Assembly (NCBI RefSeq): GCF_029887875.1
Contig: NZ_JARXRM010000024.1
Location: 1-64,000 of the forward strand
Length of the DNA stretch: 64,000 bases
Direction of reading: 5' to 3'
DNA from: Luteimonas endophytica
GTDB lineage: Bacteria; Pseudomonadota; Gammaproteobacteria; Xanthomonadales; Xanthomonadaceae
Under the pieces are notes generated by a model, which was given only the letters and a program-made list of their open reading frames with translations, was not told the DNA's origin and did no database searches. The position numbers were made by a program, and so were the translations under genes. Shown piece after piece: positions 18,698 to 27,977 of this stretch. Within the stretch, counting starts at the first letter, position 1. Every line of letters begins with the position of its first letter.

Positions 18698-19687
18698 TCA
18701 GGCGAGTGCGCGGATCTGGCGGAACAGCGGCGCGATGTCCGGCTTGGCGAGGTATTCGTCGAGCAGCGGCGCGGCCGCGGCGCGGAAGGCGGCGTGGTCG
18801 ACGTCGTTGAAGCGCACGCCGTGGGCGGCGACCGCCTCGCGCGCGGCGCTCTCCGAGGCGTCCCAGAGTTCGCGCATCACCGCCACCGACGCACGCGCGG
18901 TCTCGACCAGCAGCTCGCGGTCGGACGGTGCCAGCGCGTCCAGGCTGCGGCGCGAGATCAGCAGGATGTCGGGCGCGTAGGAATGTTCGCTCTCCGACCA
19001 GTAGCCGGCCGTCTCGAAATGACGGCTGGAGTGGAAGCTGCGCATGTTGTTCTCGGCGCCATCGATCAGCCGCGTTTCCAGCGCCGAGAACACCGCGCCG
19101 AACGCCAGCGGCGTCGGGTTGGCGCCGAACAGCCGCAGCAGCCGGATGAAGATGTCCGAGAGTGGCACCCGGAACTTCAGGCCGCGCATGTCGGCGGGGC
19201 TGCGCAACGCGCGCCGGGTGTTGTAGAAACAGCGCGCGCCGGAGTCGTACACCGCCAGCCCCATCAGGCCCCGCGCGGCGAAGCCGTCCAGCACCGCGCG
19301 GCCGACCCCGCCATCGAGTGCGCGGCGCAGATGCGCCACCGAGTCGAACACGTACGGCAGGCACAGCGCCTCGGTCAGCGGGAAGGCGTTGTTGAGCGCG
19401 CCGCTGTAGACCCGGGTGATGTCGATGGCGCCGAAGCGCGCCATGTCGATGGCCTCCGATTCGCGCCCGAGCTGGCCGGAGTGGTACAGGCGGATGCGCA
19501 GGCGGCCGCCGGTCTCGCGCTCGAGGACCTGGCCGATCCACTTCACCGCCTCGACGGTGGGGTAGCCGTCGACGTGCACGTCGGTGGCGGTGAGCCGCCC
19601 CGGCGCACCCGCCTGCGCGGACCGCGGCAGCAGCGGCGCGCAGGCAGCGCCGAGTCCGGCGGCAAGGAAGCGGCGCCTGTCGATCAC
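18698..19687 (-). CDS. dctP: TRAP transporter periplasmic solute-binding protein, DctP type
   Basis: 329 residues, starting at a GTG whose GTGA overlaps the stop of the preceding hydratase gene. The N-terminus IDRRRFLAAGLGAACAPLLP has a twin-arginine motif, so export may go through Tat. The mature part is a standard DctP fold with LYHSGQLGRESEAIDMARFG, the ligand-binding arginine region GLKFRVPLSDIF, and NPTPLAFGAVFSALETRLIDGAENN. The conserved Arg in FRVP is expected to bind the substrate carboxylate. It captures the acidic sugar released by pectin breakdown; the exact ligand cannot be read from the sequence. Confidence 0.9.
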   Translation of the reverse strand: MIDRRRFLAAGLGAACAPLLPRSAQAGAPGRLTATDVHVDGYPTVEAVKWIGQVLERETGGRLRIRLYHSGQLGRESEAIDMARFGAIDITRVYSGALNNAFPLTEALCLPYVFDSVAHLRRALDGGVGRAVLDGFAARGLMGLAVYDSGARCFYNTRRALRSPADMRGLKFRVPLSDIFIRLLRLFGANPTPLAFGAVFSALETRLIDGAENNMRSFHSSRHFETAGYWSESEHSYAPDILLISRRSLDALAPSDRELLVETARASVAVMRELWDASESAAREAVAAHGVRFNDVDHAAFRAAAAPLLDEYLAKPDIAPLFRQIRALA

Positions 19688-20568
19688 GTCCGCTCCCGCG
19701 CCGCCACCGCGCGCCCCTCGATCGTGCCGCACTGCTCGAACTCCACCCGGGCGGCCTGTCCGACTGCGATGTCGTGGATGCCGGTGGCATTGCCGGTCGC
19801 GATCAGCTCGCCGCGGCGCAGCGGGCGGCCGCGCCGGGCCGAGCGCGACAGCGCGAACGCATACGCCGCCAGCAGCCCGCCCGGCAGGGTGGTGGCGCCG
19901 CCGCGGCCGACGCATTCTTCCTCGATCCAGGTGGAAGCCACCAGGTCCGCCTCGGCGATGCCGCGCCAGCCGTGGATCTCGCGGCCCATCACCAACCCGT
20001 TGTTGTTGCCGAAATCGGAGACCACCACGCGCGGGCCGAGCGCATTGATGGTGGCCAGCGGGCTGCTGGCGATCTCGATGCCGGTGTGCAGGCTGGCGGG
20101 CAGCGCCGCGGCCTGCTCCGGGGTCCAGTCGGTCTGGTCCGGCGGCGCGTCCTCCAGCAGCCGCAGCACGTACTCGGCCTCGACCGCGGCGAAGCCCCCG
20201 GAAAACACCGGCAGCTCCACCGGCCGCGCCGCGTCCTCGACCTGCCACAGGTTGCGCCGGAAGATCGGCCCGAGCAGGCGCTCGTCGCCGGAGCCGTCGC
20301 GGCGCGCGGGTTGGATGTAGCCGACCTTCCAGCCCACCACCTCGTCCGGCCACCGCGCGATCGCCAGGTCCTGCACCGCGTAGGCCGCCACCAGGTCCGC
20401 GGGAATCTCGCCGGGGAACGCCGGCAGCGCCGCCCCCGCCAGCCGCGCCCGCACGAACGCGCCGGCGATCGCCTCCGCGTCCTGTCCCTGGCGCGGAGCG
20501 TTCGCCGCGCTGTCGTTGCCGTTGCTCAAGTCCGTGTTCTCCCTGCCTGCCGATGTTGCGGTGCACAT
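19684..20568 (-). CDS. FAH-superfamily 2-keto-4-pentenoate hydratase-like enzyme
   Basis: 294 residues. I start at the ATG at 20568 because GGAGGG lies seven bases upstream and because a start at 20631 would place the operator-like site inside the gene. The body resembles MhpD-type hydratases: GWKVGYIQPARR, LLGPIFRRN, the metal-ligand region FAAVEAEYVLRL, and GNATGIHDIAVGQAARVEF. The FAH superfamily also contains 2,4-diketo-3-deoxy-acid hydrolases of sugar oxidation pathways in Xanthomonas. As the first gene of the operon with dctPQM, it probably processes the imported acid or a keto-deoxy sugar acid, but its substrate is unknown. It overlaps dctP by four bases. Confidence 0.75.
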   Translation of the reverse strand: MCTATSAGRENTDLSNGNDSAANAPRQGQDAEAIAGAFVRARLAGAALPAFPGEIPADLVAAYAVQDLAIARWPDEVVGWKVGYIQPARRDGSGDERLLGPIFRRNLWQVEDAARPVELPVFSGGFAAVEAEYVLRLLEDAPPDQTDWTPEQAAALPASLHTGIEIASSPLATINALGPRVVVSDFGNNNGLVMGREIHGWRGIAEADLVASTWIEEECVGRGGATTLPGGLLAAYAFALSRSARRGRPLRRGELIATGNATGIHDIAVGQAARVEFEQCGTIEGRAVAARERT

Positions 20569-20593
20569 GGCGCCGCCCTCCGATGTTCGTATA

Positions 20594-20610
20594 TGGTAAA
20601 CCGGTGTCAT
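20594..20610. promoter_or_regulatory. Candidate LacI-type operator between divergent pectin operons
   Basis: TGGTAAACCGGTGTCAT lies in the 107 bases between the hydratase-TRAP operon (minus) and the pectate-lyase operon (plus). It is the clearest copy of the recurrent motif and could govern both directions. Confidence 0.6.
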
Positions 20611-20675
20611 TTTCAATGTGCAGTGCGGCATAAGCTGGCGGCACGGACGGCGGTTCCACGATCCGGAGGGAGACC

Positions 20676-22025
20676 ATGCAGTCGATCACACCAGCGCCGG
20701 CGATGCTGCCGCGCGTCCTCGCCATGCTGTTCGCGGCCGCGCTGCTCGCGCCGGCGCACGCGGCGCCCGCCGCCGACCGGGCGCTGGCGTTCCCCGGGGC
20801 GCAGGGCTGGGCCGCGCACACGCCGGGCGGGCGTGGCGGGCGGATCATCCGCGTCACCACCCTCGACGCCAAGGGGCCCGGCTCGTTCACCGAGGCGGTG
20901 CAGGCCACCGGCCCGCGCATCGTGGTGTTCGAAGTCGGCGGCGTGATCGATCTCGGGGTCGAGACGGTCCGCATCGACGAGCCCTTCCTGACCATCGCCG
21001 GGCAGACCGCGCCCCAGCCCGGCATCACCCTGATCCGCGGCGGCCTGGTGATCGCCGCCCACGACGTGGTGGTGCGCCACATCCGCGTGCGCCCCGGCGA
21101 GGCCGGGCGGGCCAAGCGCGAAGGCCCCGACTTCGATGCCATCACCACGGTGCGCGGCGCCCGCGACGTGATCGTCGACCATTGTTCGCTGACCTGGGCC
21201 ACCGACGAGAACCTCTCCGCCTCGAGCACCCGTTTCGCCGGCGAGACCCCGGAGGAATGGCTGCGGAACGCATCGCGGCGGATCACCTTCAGCAACAACA
21301 TCCTCGCCGAGGGCCTGGCCGACTCGGTACACCCCAAGGGCGAGCACTCCAAGGGCTCGCTGATCCACGACCACGTCAACGACGTGCTGATCGTCGGCAA
21401 CCTGTACGCCCACAACATGGAGCGCAACCCGCTGTTTAAGGGCGGCGCCCGCGGCCAGGTGATCAACAACCTGATCTACAACCCCGGCCAGAAGGCGGTG
21501 CACTACAACCTGATCGCCGAGGAGTGGATCGGCCACCAGCCCTACCAACCCGGGCAGATGGTGCTGCGCGGCAACGTGATGCGCGCCGGCCCGGACACCG
21601 GCGAGCTGGCGTTCTTCATGCTCGGCGGTTCCGGCGACGTGGAACTGTACGCCGAGGACAACCTGGTGGTCGACCGCATCGGCGAACCGCTGCCGCAGAC
21701 CGGCCGCTACACCACGGCGCCGGCCGGGCTGGTCCGGCTGCGGCGGGCGCCGGACCTGCCGTTCGGCGTCGAGCCGCTGCCGGCGGCCCGGGTGCAGGAT
21801 GCGGTGATCGCCGACGCCGGCGCGCGCCCCTGGGACCGCGACCAGATCGACCGGCGCATCGTCGCCGACGTCATCGAGGCGCGCGGCGCGATCATCGACA
21901 GCGAGCGGGCGGTCGGCGGCTATCCCGACCATGCCCAGACCCGCCAGCCGTTCGTCGAGGCCGACTGGGACCTGGAGACCATGGAGCCGCTGCGCCCGCT
22001 GCCGCGCGGCGAACCGCTGCGCTAG
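20676..22025 (+). CDS. Exported pectate lyase, polysaccharide lyase family 1
   Basis: 449 residues with a signal peptide ending PAHAAP (about residue 29) and a strong GGAGGG ribosome site. It is a right-handed parallel beta-helix lyase of the PL1 type: AFPGAQGWAAHTPGGRGG at the start of the mature protein, AGQTAPQPGITLIRGG, and the calcium/catalytic face HCSLTWATDENLSA. It would cleave homogalacturonan by beta-elimination, releasing 4,5-unsaturated oligogalacturonides. These feed KduI/KduD/KdgK after uptake. It leads a rightward series with two esterases and a GH95 enzyme. The operator-like site at 20594-20610 is 66 bases upstream of its start. Confidence 0.88.
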   Translation: MQSITPAPAMLPRVLAMLFAAALLAPAHAAPAADRALAFPGAQGWAAHTPGGRGGRIIRVTTLDAKGPGSFTEAVQATGPRIVVFEVGGVIDLGVETVRIDEPFLTIAGQTAPQPGITLIRGGLVIAAHDVVVRHIRVRPGEAGRAKREGPDFDAITTVRGARDVIVDHCSLTWATDENLSASSTRFAGETPEEWLRNASRRITFSNNILAEGLADSVHPKGEHSKGSLIHDHVNDVLIVGNLYAHNMERNPLFKGGARGQVINNLIYNPGQKAVHYNLIAEEWIGHQPYQPGQMVLRGNVMRAGPDTGELAFFMLGGSGDVELYAEDNLVVDRIGEPLPQTGRYTTAPAGLVRLRRAPDLPFGVEPLPAARVQDAVIADAGARPWDRDQIDRRIVADVIEARGAIIDSERAVGGYPDHAQTRQPFVEADWDLETMEPLRPLPRGEPLR

Positions 22026-22040
22026 CGCCGGAGCGGAACG

Positions 22041-23117
22041 ATGACGGGCGGCGCTTCGCGTTCGCAACGGCGGCCTTGGCGGCATGGGCGCATCCGCGCG
22101 GTGGCGCTCGCCCTCGCGCTGTGCCTGCCGCCGGTGGCCGCGGGCGCGCAGGGGTGGGCGCCGGGCGCCGAAACCGCGCAGGAACGGGCATCGCGGATCG
22201 CGCTGTGGCCGGCGCGATCCGCCGCCGCCGGGGCGGGCGCGGGCACGGCCGGCGTCCCGGCCCAGCGCATCGTCGAACGCAGCGCCGATCCCCGGGTGCC
22301 CGACCGCTTCATCGAGCACGTGCGCGACCCCTACCTGGCGGTGTACGCGCCCGCCTGCGGGAGCGACGGCGGTCGCCAGCGCCCCCCGTGCGGTCACGGC
22401 ACCGCGCTGCTGGTGATCCCCGGCGGCGGCTACGTGCGGGTCGTGCTCGACAAGGAAGGCACCGCGCTGGTGCCCGACTTCGTCGACACCGCCGGCATCA
22501 CCCTGTTCGTGCTGCGCTACCGCCTGCCGGGCGACGGCCACCTCGAGGGCGCCGACGCCCCGCTGGCGGACGCGCAGCGGGCGCTGCGCATCATCCGCGA
22601 ACGCGCCGCCGCGCTCGGCCTGGACCCGCAGCGCGTCGGGGTGATGGGCTTCTCCGCCGGCGGCCACGTCGCCGCGCGGCTGGCGACCGCGCGAACGGCC
22701 GCATACGCCCCGGTCGACGGGATCGACCGCCGGTCGGCACGCCCGGATTTCGCGCTGCTGGTCTATCCGGTGATTTCGATGGCGCCGGACGTCGCCCACG
22801 CCGGCTCGCGGCGGGAGATCCTCGACGCCTCGGCAGGGAACGGCGACGTCCGCGCGCGCGAGCGGCGCTACTCGCCGGACCTCCACGTGGGCCCGGACAC
22901 GCCGCCGCTGTTCGTGCTGCACGCGCAGGACGACGACGCGGTGCCGGTCGCCAACAGCCTGGCGATCCACGCCGCAGCGCTGCGCGCGGAGGTGCCAGCT
23001 TCCCTGCATGTCTTTCCCCGCGGCGGCCACGGCTTCGGCACGCGCGCGGCCCACGGCGCCCTCGCGGCCTGGCCGCGGCTCGCCATCGACTGGATCCAGG
23101 AGCAGGCCCGCCCATGA
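22041..23117 (+). CDS. Exported alpha/beta-hydrolase, probable pectin/xylan acetylesterase
   Basis: 358 residues. The N-terminus is basic (MTGGASRSQRRPWRHGR) and is followed by a hydrophobic core ending AAGAQG, a signal peptide. The alpha/beta-hydrolase core shows the oxyanion-hole motif VIPGGGY, the nucleophile elbow GFSAGGH, an Asp in HAQDDDAVPV and the catalytic His in FPRGGHGFG. This arrangement matches BD-FAE/Axe-type esterases found in xylan and pectin clusters. It would deacetylate polysaccharide or oligomers in the periplasm. It starts 15 bases after the pectate lyase stop and its TGA overlaps the ATG of the next esterase. Confidence 0.82.
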   Translation: MTGGASRSQRRPWRHGRIRAVALALALCLPPVAAGAQGWAPGAETAQERASRIALWPARSAAAGAGAGTAGVPAQRIVERSADPRVPDRFIEHVRDPYLAVYAPACGSDGGRQRPPCGHGTALLVIPGGGYVRVVLDKEGTALVPDFVDTAGITLFVLRYRLPGDGHLEGADAPLADAQRALRIIRERAAALGLDPQRVGVMGFSAGGHVAARLATARTAAYAPVDGIDRRSARPDFALLVYPVISMAPDVAHAGSRREILDASAGNGDVRARERRYSPDLHVGPDTPPLFVLHAQDDDAVPVANSLAIHAAALRAEVPASLHVFPRGGHGFGTRAAHGALAAWPRLAIDWIQEQARP

Positions 23118-24751
23118 ACGGTTTCCCCCCGGGCTTTCTACAGCGGCCCCATGACCCGCATCGCCGCCGACTGCTCGGCGCGGCGGTCTCGGTGGCGGCC
23201 GCCGCCGCGCTGCCGGCGCCGGCGGCATTCGCGACCCCGGCGCGCACCACCACCGCGCGCACCCGCGGCGGCCGCATCGGCGGCGCGATCGAGCAGGACG
23301 TGCACGTGTTCCGCGGGGTGCCCTATGGCGCCGACACCGCCCCGCGCCGCTTCCAGCCGGGCCTGCCGGAGGCACCGTGGCGCGGCGTGCGCGACGCGCT
23401 GGCCTACGGCGCGCCGGCGCCGCAGCGCAGCGCCGCAGGCCCGGGCAGCGAGGACTGCCTGTTCCTCAACGTGTGGACCCCGGGCCTGCGCGACGGCGCC
23501 CGCCGCCCGGTCCTGGTCTACCTCCACGGCGGCGGCTTCGACAACGGCTCGGGCAGCGACCCGCTGTACGACGGCGGCAACCTGTGCCGGCGCGGCGACG
23601 TCGTGGTGGTGACGCTGAATCACCGGCTCAACGCCTTCGGCTATCTCTACCTGCGCGACCTCGGCGACGCGTCGCTCGCGCACTCGGGCAACGTCGGCCA
23701 GCTCGACCTGGTGCAGGCGCTGCGCTGGGTGGCCGAACACGCCGCCGAGTTCGGCGGCGACGCCGGCAACGTCACCCTGTTCGGGCAATCGGGGGGCGGC
23801 GCCAAGATCGCCACGCTGATGGCGATGCCGGCCGCGCGCGGCCTGTTCCATCGCGCCTGGACCATGAGCGGCCAGCAGGTGACCGCGGCCGGGCCGCGCG
23901 CGGCGACCCAGCGCGCGCAGCTGTTCCTCGACGCGCTCGCGATCGCGCCGGCCGATCTCGACCGGCTGCGCACCCTGCCGCTGCAGGCACTGCTCGATGC
24001 GCAGTCGGTGCGCGACCCGTCGCGGGTGGAGGACAGCAGCCTGTACTTCGGCCCGGTGGTCGATACCGTCTCGCTGCCGCGGCATCCGTTCTGGCCCGAT
24101 GCCCCGCCGCAGTCGGCGGACGTGCCGATGGTGATCGGCAACACCCGCGACGAGACCCGCGCCTTCCTAGGCGGCGACGCGGACAACTTCGCCCTGACCT
24201 GGGAGTCGCTGCCGGCGAAGCTGCGCACCCAGCAGTACGTCGACCTCGACCCGGGCGTGGTGGTCGCCGAGTACCGGCGGCTGTATCCCGACTACACCCC
24301 GTCGGAAGTGTTCTTCGCCGCCACCACCGCCGGGCGCTCCTGGCGCGGCGCGGTGGAGGAGGCGGAGGCGCGCGCGCGCCAGGCGCAGGGCGCCGCCCCG
24401 ACCTGGGCCTATCAGCTCGACTGGTACCCCGACACCGACGAGGGCCGGCGCCTGCGCGCGTTCCATACGCTCGACATCCCGCTGGTGTTCGACAACATCG
24501 CCCGACCGGGATCGCGGACCGGAACGGCAGCGGACGCGCGGCGGGTCGCCGACGCGATGAGCGGTGCGCTGCTCGCATTCGCGCGCGACGGCGACCCGCG
24601 CAGCGGCGCGACCGCCGGTTGGACGCCCTACTCGCTCGCGCGCCGCGAGACGATGGTCTTCGGCGCCGCCCCCCGGCTAGAGCACGATCCGCGCGGTGCC
24701 GAGCGTGCGCTGTACCAGCGCGCTCCGTTCATCCAGCGCGGCACGATGTAG
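23114..24751 (+). CDS. Exported type B carboxylesterase
   Basis: 545 residues, overlapping the previous stop in ATGA. HRRRLLGAAVSVAAAAALPA near residue 17 is a probable Tat signal. Type B carboxylesterase markers include VFRGVPYG, EDCLFLNVWTPG, YLHGGGFDNGSGSD (oxyanion hole), the nucleophile Ser in FGQSGGGAKIATLM, and the catalytic His in RAFHTLDIPLVFDN. The family cleaves carboxylic esters; in this operon it may act on feruloyl, acetyl or methyl esters of pectin, but the sequence does not say which. The following GH95 gene is 88 bases downstream and has its own ribosome site. Confidence 0.85.
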   Translation: MNGFPPGFLQRPHDPHRRRLLGAAVSVAAAAALPAPAAFATPARTTTARTRGGRIGGAIEQDVHVFRGVPYGADTAPRRFQPGLPEAPWRGVRDALAYGAPAPQRSAAGPGSEDCLFLNVWTPGLRDGARRPVLVYLHGGGFDNGSGSDPLYDGGNLCRRGDVVVVTLNHRLNAFGYLYLRDLGDASLAHSGNVGQLDLVQALRWVAEHAAEFGGDAGNVTLFGQSGGGAKIATLMAMPAARGLFHRAWTMSGQQVTAAGPRAATQRAQLFLDALAIAPADLDRLRTLPLQALLDAQSVRDPSRVEDSSLYFGPVVDTVSLPRHPFWPDAPPQSADVPMVIGNTRDETRAFLGGDADNFALTWESLPAKLRTQQYVDLDPGVVVAEYRRLYPDYTPSEVFFAATTAGRSWRGAVEEAEARARQAQGAAPTWAYQLDWYPDTDEGRRLRAFHTLDIPLVFDNIARPGSRTGTAADARRVADAMSGALLAFARDGDPRSGATAGWTPYSLARRETMVFGAAPRLEHDPRGAERALYQRAPFIQRGTM

Positions 24752-24839
24752 GGCGGCGATCCTGCCGGGCGGCTCGCCGATGCCCGCCCGCCTCTCGCCC
24801 GCCATCGGTCCACGACCACCGTTCCCAAGGAGGCCCGCG

Positions 24840-27215
24840 ATGCTCGATCTCTCCCGACGCCGGATGCTGCAGGCCGCGTGCGGTTCGGCGGCGCTCGGGC
24901 TGCTGCCGGCTGCGGCTGCGGCCGCGGCCGGCCGCGGCGAAGCGGGATTCGTGCCGATGACCCCGCAGGACCTGCAGCTGCGCTACCGGGTGCCCGCACG
25001 GCAATGGGTCGACGCACTGCCGCTGGGCAACGGCCGGATCGGCGCCATGGTCTGGGGCGGCACGGCCCGGGAGCGGCTGCAGCTCAACGAAGACACGCTG
25101 TTCGCCGGCGGTCCGCACGATGCGGTCAATCCCCGCGCGCGCGCGGCGCTGCCCGAGGTGCGCAGGCTGATCTTCGCCGGCCGCTACGCGGAGGCCGAGG
25201 CCCTGGCGTCGGACACCCTGATGGCGGTGCCGCTGCGGCAGATGCCGTACCAGGCGCCCGGCGACCTGTGGATCGACTTCGACGGCATCGACGATGTCGC
25301 CGGCTATTCGCGCACGCTCGACCTCGACACCGCGATCGCCAGCTCGCGCTTCACCGCCGGCCCGGCGACGCACGTGCGCGAAACGTTCGTCTCGGCGGTG
25401 GACCGGTGCGTGGTGATGCGGCTCGCATGCGATCGGCCCGGCGGACTGACCGGCCTGCTCTCGGCGACCTGCGACCTGGACCATACCGTGACCGCCTCGC
25501 CCGACGGGCTGTTGCTGGCCGGCCGCAACGGCAGCCGCCACGGCATCGCCGGCGCGCTGCGCTTCGCCGTGCGCACCCGCTTGCTGCAACGCGGCGGCCG
25601 CGCGGCGGTCCGCGACGGGCGGCTGCGTTTCGAAGGTGCGGACGAGATCGTGCTGATGATCGCGCTGGCCACCAGCCACGTGCGCTACGACGATGTGAGC
25701 GGCGACCCCGAAGCCATCACCCGCCACCAGATCGAAACCGCTGCCGCGCGCGGCTACGAGGCGCTGCGCAGCGAGCATGTCGCCGAACACCGGCGCCTGT
25801 TCCGCCGCGTCACGCTCGACCTGGGCCGCACCCCTGCCGCCGAGCGCCCCACGCACGAACGGGTGGAGCGGTTCGCGAGCGAGGACGACCCGGCGCTGGC
25901 GGCGCTGTATTTCCAGTACGGGCGCTACCTGCTGATCTCGAGCTCGCGGCCCGGGTCGCAACCGGCCAACCTGCAGGGCATCTGGAACGACCTGCAGGAC
26001 CCGCCGTGGTCGAGCAAGTGGACGCTCAACATCAACACCCAGATGAACTACTGGCCGGCCGAGGTCGGTGCGCTGCCCGAGTGCGTGGAACCGCTGGAAC
26101 GGATGGTGTTCGAGCTGGCCGAGGCCGGCGCGCGCACCGCGCGCCGGATGTACGGCGCCCCGGGGTGGGTGGTTCACCACAACACCGACCTGTGGCGGCA
26201 GACCGCGCCGATCGACGGCGCGCGCTTCGGCCTGTGGCCGATGGGTGGCGCCTGGCTGCTGCGACATCTCTGGGATCGCTGGGACTACGGCCGCGACCCC
26301 GGCTACCTGCGGCGGATCTATCCGCTGTTCCGCGGCGCGGTCGAGTTCTACCTGGCCTTCCTGGTCGAGGACCCGGCCACCGGCGAGCTGGTCACCAATC
26401 CTTCGCTGTCCCCCGAGAACCGGCACCCGCACGGCTCGTCGCTGTGCGCGGGGCCGGCGATGGACTCGCAGTTGCTGCGCGATCTGTTCGCCCAGTTCGC
26501 CGAGGCCGCGATGCGCCTGAAGGTCGATCGCGAGCTTGTCGAACGGGCGGACGCGGCCGCGGCGCGGCTGCCCGCCGACCGCATCGGCCGTGGCGGCCAG
26601 CTGCAGGAGTGGCGCCAGGACTGGGACCTCGACGCTCCGGAGCCGGATCATCGCCACGTCTCGCACCTGTATGCGTTGCACCCGGGGCACGCGATCAACG
26701 TGCGCGACACCCCAGGGTTGGCGGCCGCGGCGCGCACCTCGCTGCGGCTGCGCGGCGACGAGGCGACCGGCTGGGGCATCGGCTGGCGCATCAACCTGTG
26801 GGCGCGGCTGGGCGACGGGGCCCATGCCTACCGCGTGCTGGAGATGCTGCTCAGCCATGCGCGGACCTATCCCAATCTCTTCGATGCACACCCGCCGTTC
26901 CAGATCGACGGCAACTTCGGCGGTGCGGCGGGCATCGCCGAGATGGTGGTGCAGGACTGGGGCGGGGAGATCTTCCTGCTGCCGGCGCTGCCGCCGCGGT
27001 GGCCGAACGGGCGCTTCGAGGGCGCGCGCCTGCGCGGCGCCGCGCGACTGGACCTGGCGTGGCGCGACGGCGCGCTGGATTCGGCGCGGCTGACCAGCGA
27101 TCGCGGCGGCGAGTACCGCGTCTCGTGGCGCGGCAGCGCGCTGGCCGTCGTGCTGGAGGCCGGGGAACACGCGACGCTGCACCGGGGCGAAGACGGCGCG
27201 CTGCAGCGGGCATGA
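24840..27215 (+). CDS. Exported glycoside hydrolase family 95 (alpha-L-fucosidase/galactosidase type)
   Basis: 791 residues. The ATG at 24840 has a near-ideal AAGGAGG six bases upstream. SRRRMLQAACGSAALGLLP is a Tat-type signal. The N-terminal beta domain starts RQWVDALPLGNGRIGAMVWG and LQLNEDTLFAGGP, and the (alpha/alpha)6 barrel carries the expected GH95 active-site segments: NINTQMNYWPAEVG (the two Asn), LSPENRH (acid Glu) and PFQIDGNFGGAAGI (Asp). The family inverts alpha-1,2-L-fucosides or alpha-L-galactosides, both present in plant xyloglucan and rhamnogalacturonan I. It ends the rightward pectin operon. Confidence 0.9.
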   Translation: MLDLSRRRMLQAACGSAALGLLPAAAAAAAGRGEAGFVPMTPQDLQLRYRVPARQWVDALPLGNGRIGAMVWGGTARERLQLNEDTLFAGGPHDAVNPRARAALPEVRRLIFAGRYAEAEALASDTLMAVPLRQMPYQAPGDLWIDFDGIDDVAGYSRTLDLDTAIASSRFTAGPATHVRETFVSAVDRCVVMRLACDRPGGLTGLLSATCDLDHTVTASPDGLLLAGRNGSRHGIAGALRFAVRTRLLQRGGRAAVRDGRLRFEGADEIVLMIALATSHVRYDDVSGDPEAITRHQIETAAARGYEALRSEHVAEHRRLFRRVTLDLGRTPAAERPTHERVERFASEDDPALAALYFQYGRYLLISSSRPGSQPANLQGIWNDLQDPPWSSKWTLNINTQMNYWPAEVGALPECVEPLERMVFELAEAGARTARRMYGAPGWVVHHNTDLWRQTAPIDGARFGLWPMGGAWLLRHLWDRWDYGRDPGYLRRIYPLFRGAVEFYLAFLVEDPATGELVTNPSLSPENRHPHGSSLCAGPAMDSQLLRDLFAQFAEAAMRLKVDRELVERADAAAARLPADRIGRGGQLQEWRQDWDLDAPEPDHRHVSHLYALHPGHAINVRDTPGLAAAARTSLRLRGDEATGWGIGWRINLWARLGDGAHAYRVLEMLLSHARTYPNLFDAHPPFQIDGNFGGAAGIAEMVVQDWGGEIFLLPALPPRWPNGRFEGARLRGAARLDLAWRDGALDSARLTSDRGGEYRVSWRGSALAVVLEAGEHATLHRGEDGALQRA

Positions 27216-27242
27216 CCGCTGCGGTCCTGCCCCGCCGCGCGA

Positions 27243-27977
27243 TCAGCAGTCGTCGTCGGCGCCGGCCGCGTAGCGCAGGCCACGCGCCAGGTGCGCGCGG
27301 AACACCGGGTCGGCGTACAGGCCCGGGGCGTGCCCCAGGCCGGTGTACCAGCTGCGGCCACCGTCGAACTCCCGGCACCAGGCGATCGGGTGGTCCACGC
27401 CCATCGTGCCGCCCTCGTAGTCGCCGCTCGCCAGCGTCGCGATCAGCCGGACCCGGTCGCGCGGATCGCGCTTGAAGTTGTAGAACTCGTCGGTGACCCG
27501 CCAGGTCCCGTCCGCCGCTCCCGGCGGATCGACGAAGCGCACGCGCGCGGTCTGCAGTCCGGGCGGATGGCTCTCGAACCAGGCGCCGACCAGCTCGCCG
27601 TACCACGGCCAGCCGTGTTCGGTGTCCGCGGCCGAATGCACGCCCATGAAGCCGCCTCCCGCGCGCACGAACTGCTGCAGCGCGGCCTGTTGCGCCTCGT
27701 CGAGAACGTCGCCGGTGGTGTTGGCGAACACCACGGCGCGGTAGCGGGCCAGTTCCGCCGCGGTGAACCGCGCCGGATCCTCGGTATGCGCGAATCGCAG
27801 CCCGGCTTCGCCGGCCAGGCCGCGCAGCGTCTCCACCGCCTGCCCGATGGAGTCGTGCCGCCAGCCGCGCGTGGCGGTGAACACCAGCACCCGGGCCCCC
27901 GGGCCATCCCGCTCCGGCGCCGGGGAGGCCGCCATCGGCACCGCCGCGGACGCGGAGGCGGCGGCCAGGACGACCAT
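27243..27977 (-). CDS. ThuA-domain protein, probably exported
   Basis: About 244 residues from the ATG at 27977. That start gives a hydrophobic but uncharged beginning (MVVLAAASASAAVPMAA), while the in-frame codons before it encode RARRSTRF, so the true start may lie further upstream and overlap the receptor gene. The body is a ThuA-like, glutamine-amidotransferase-type fold: VLVFTATRGWRHDSIGQAVE, VVFANTTGDVLDEAQQAAL, GGGFMGVHSAADTEHGWPWY and DHPIAWCREFDGGRSWYTG. ThuA proteins occur in sugar-utilisation operons and in keto-sugar metabolism, but their chemistry is poorly known. It follows the TonB receptor on the same strand, so it is likely cotranscribed with it. Confidence 0.75.
   Translation of the reverse strand: MVVLAAASASAAVPMAASPAPERDGPGARVLVFTATRGWRHDSIGQAVETLRGLAGEAGLRFAHTEDPARFTAAELARYRAVVFANTTGDVLDEAQQAALQQFVRAGGGFMGVHSAADTEHGWPWYGELVGAWFESHPPGLQTARVRFVDPPGAADGTWRVTDEFYNFKRDPRDRVRLIATLASGDYEGGTMGVDHPIAWCREFDGGRSWYTGLGHAPGLYADPVFRAHLARGLRYAAGADDDC

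Noticed and set aside
21524-23113. Upstream extension of the carboxylesterase frame
   Set aside because: Shadow of the pectate lyase and acetylesterase genes; the real start at 23114 overlaps the previous stop.
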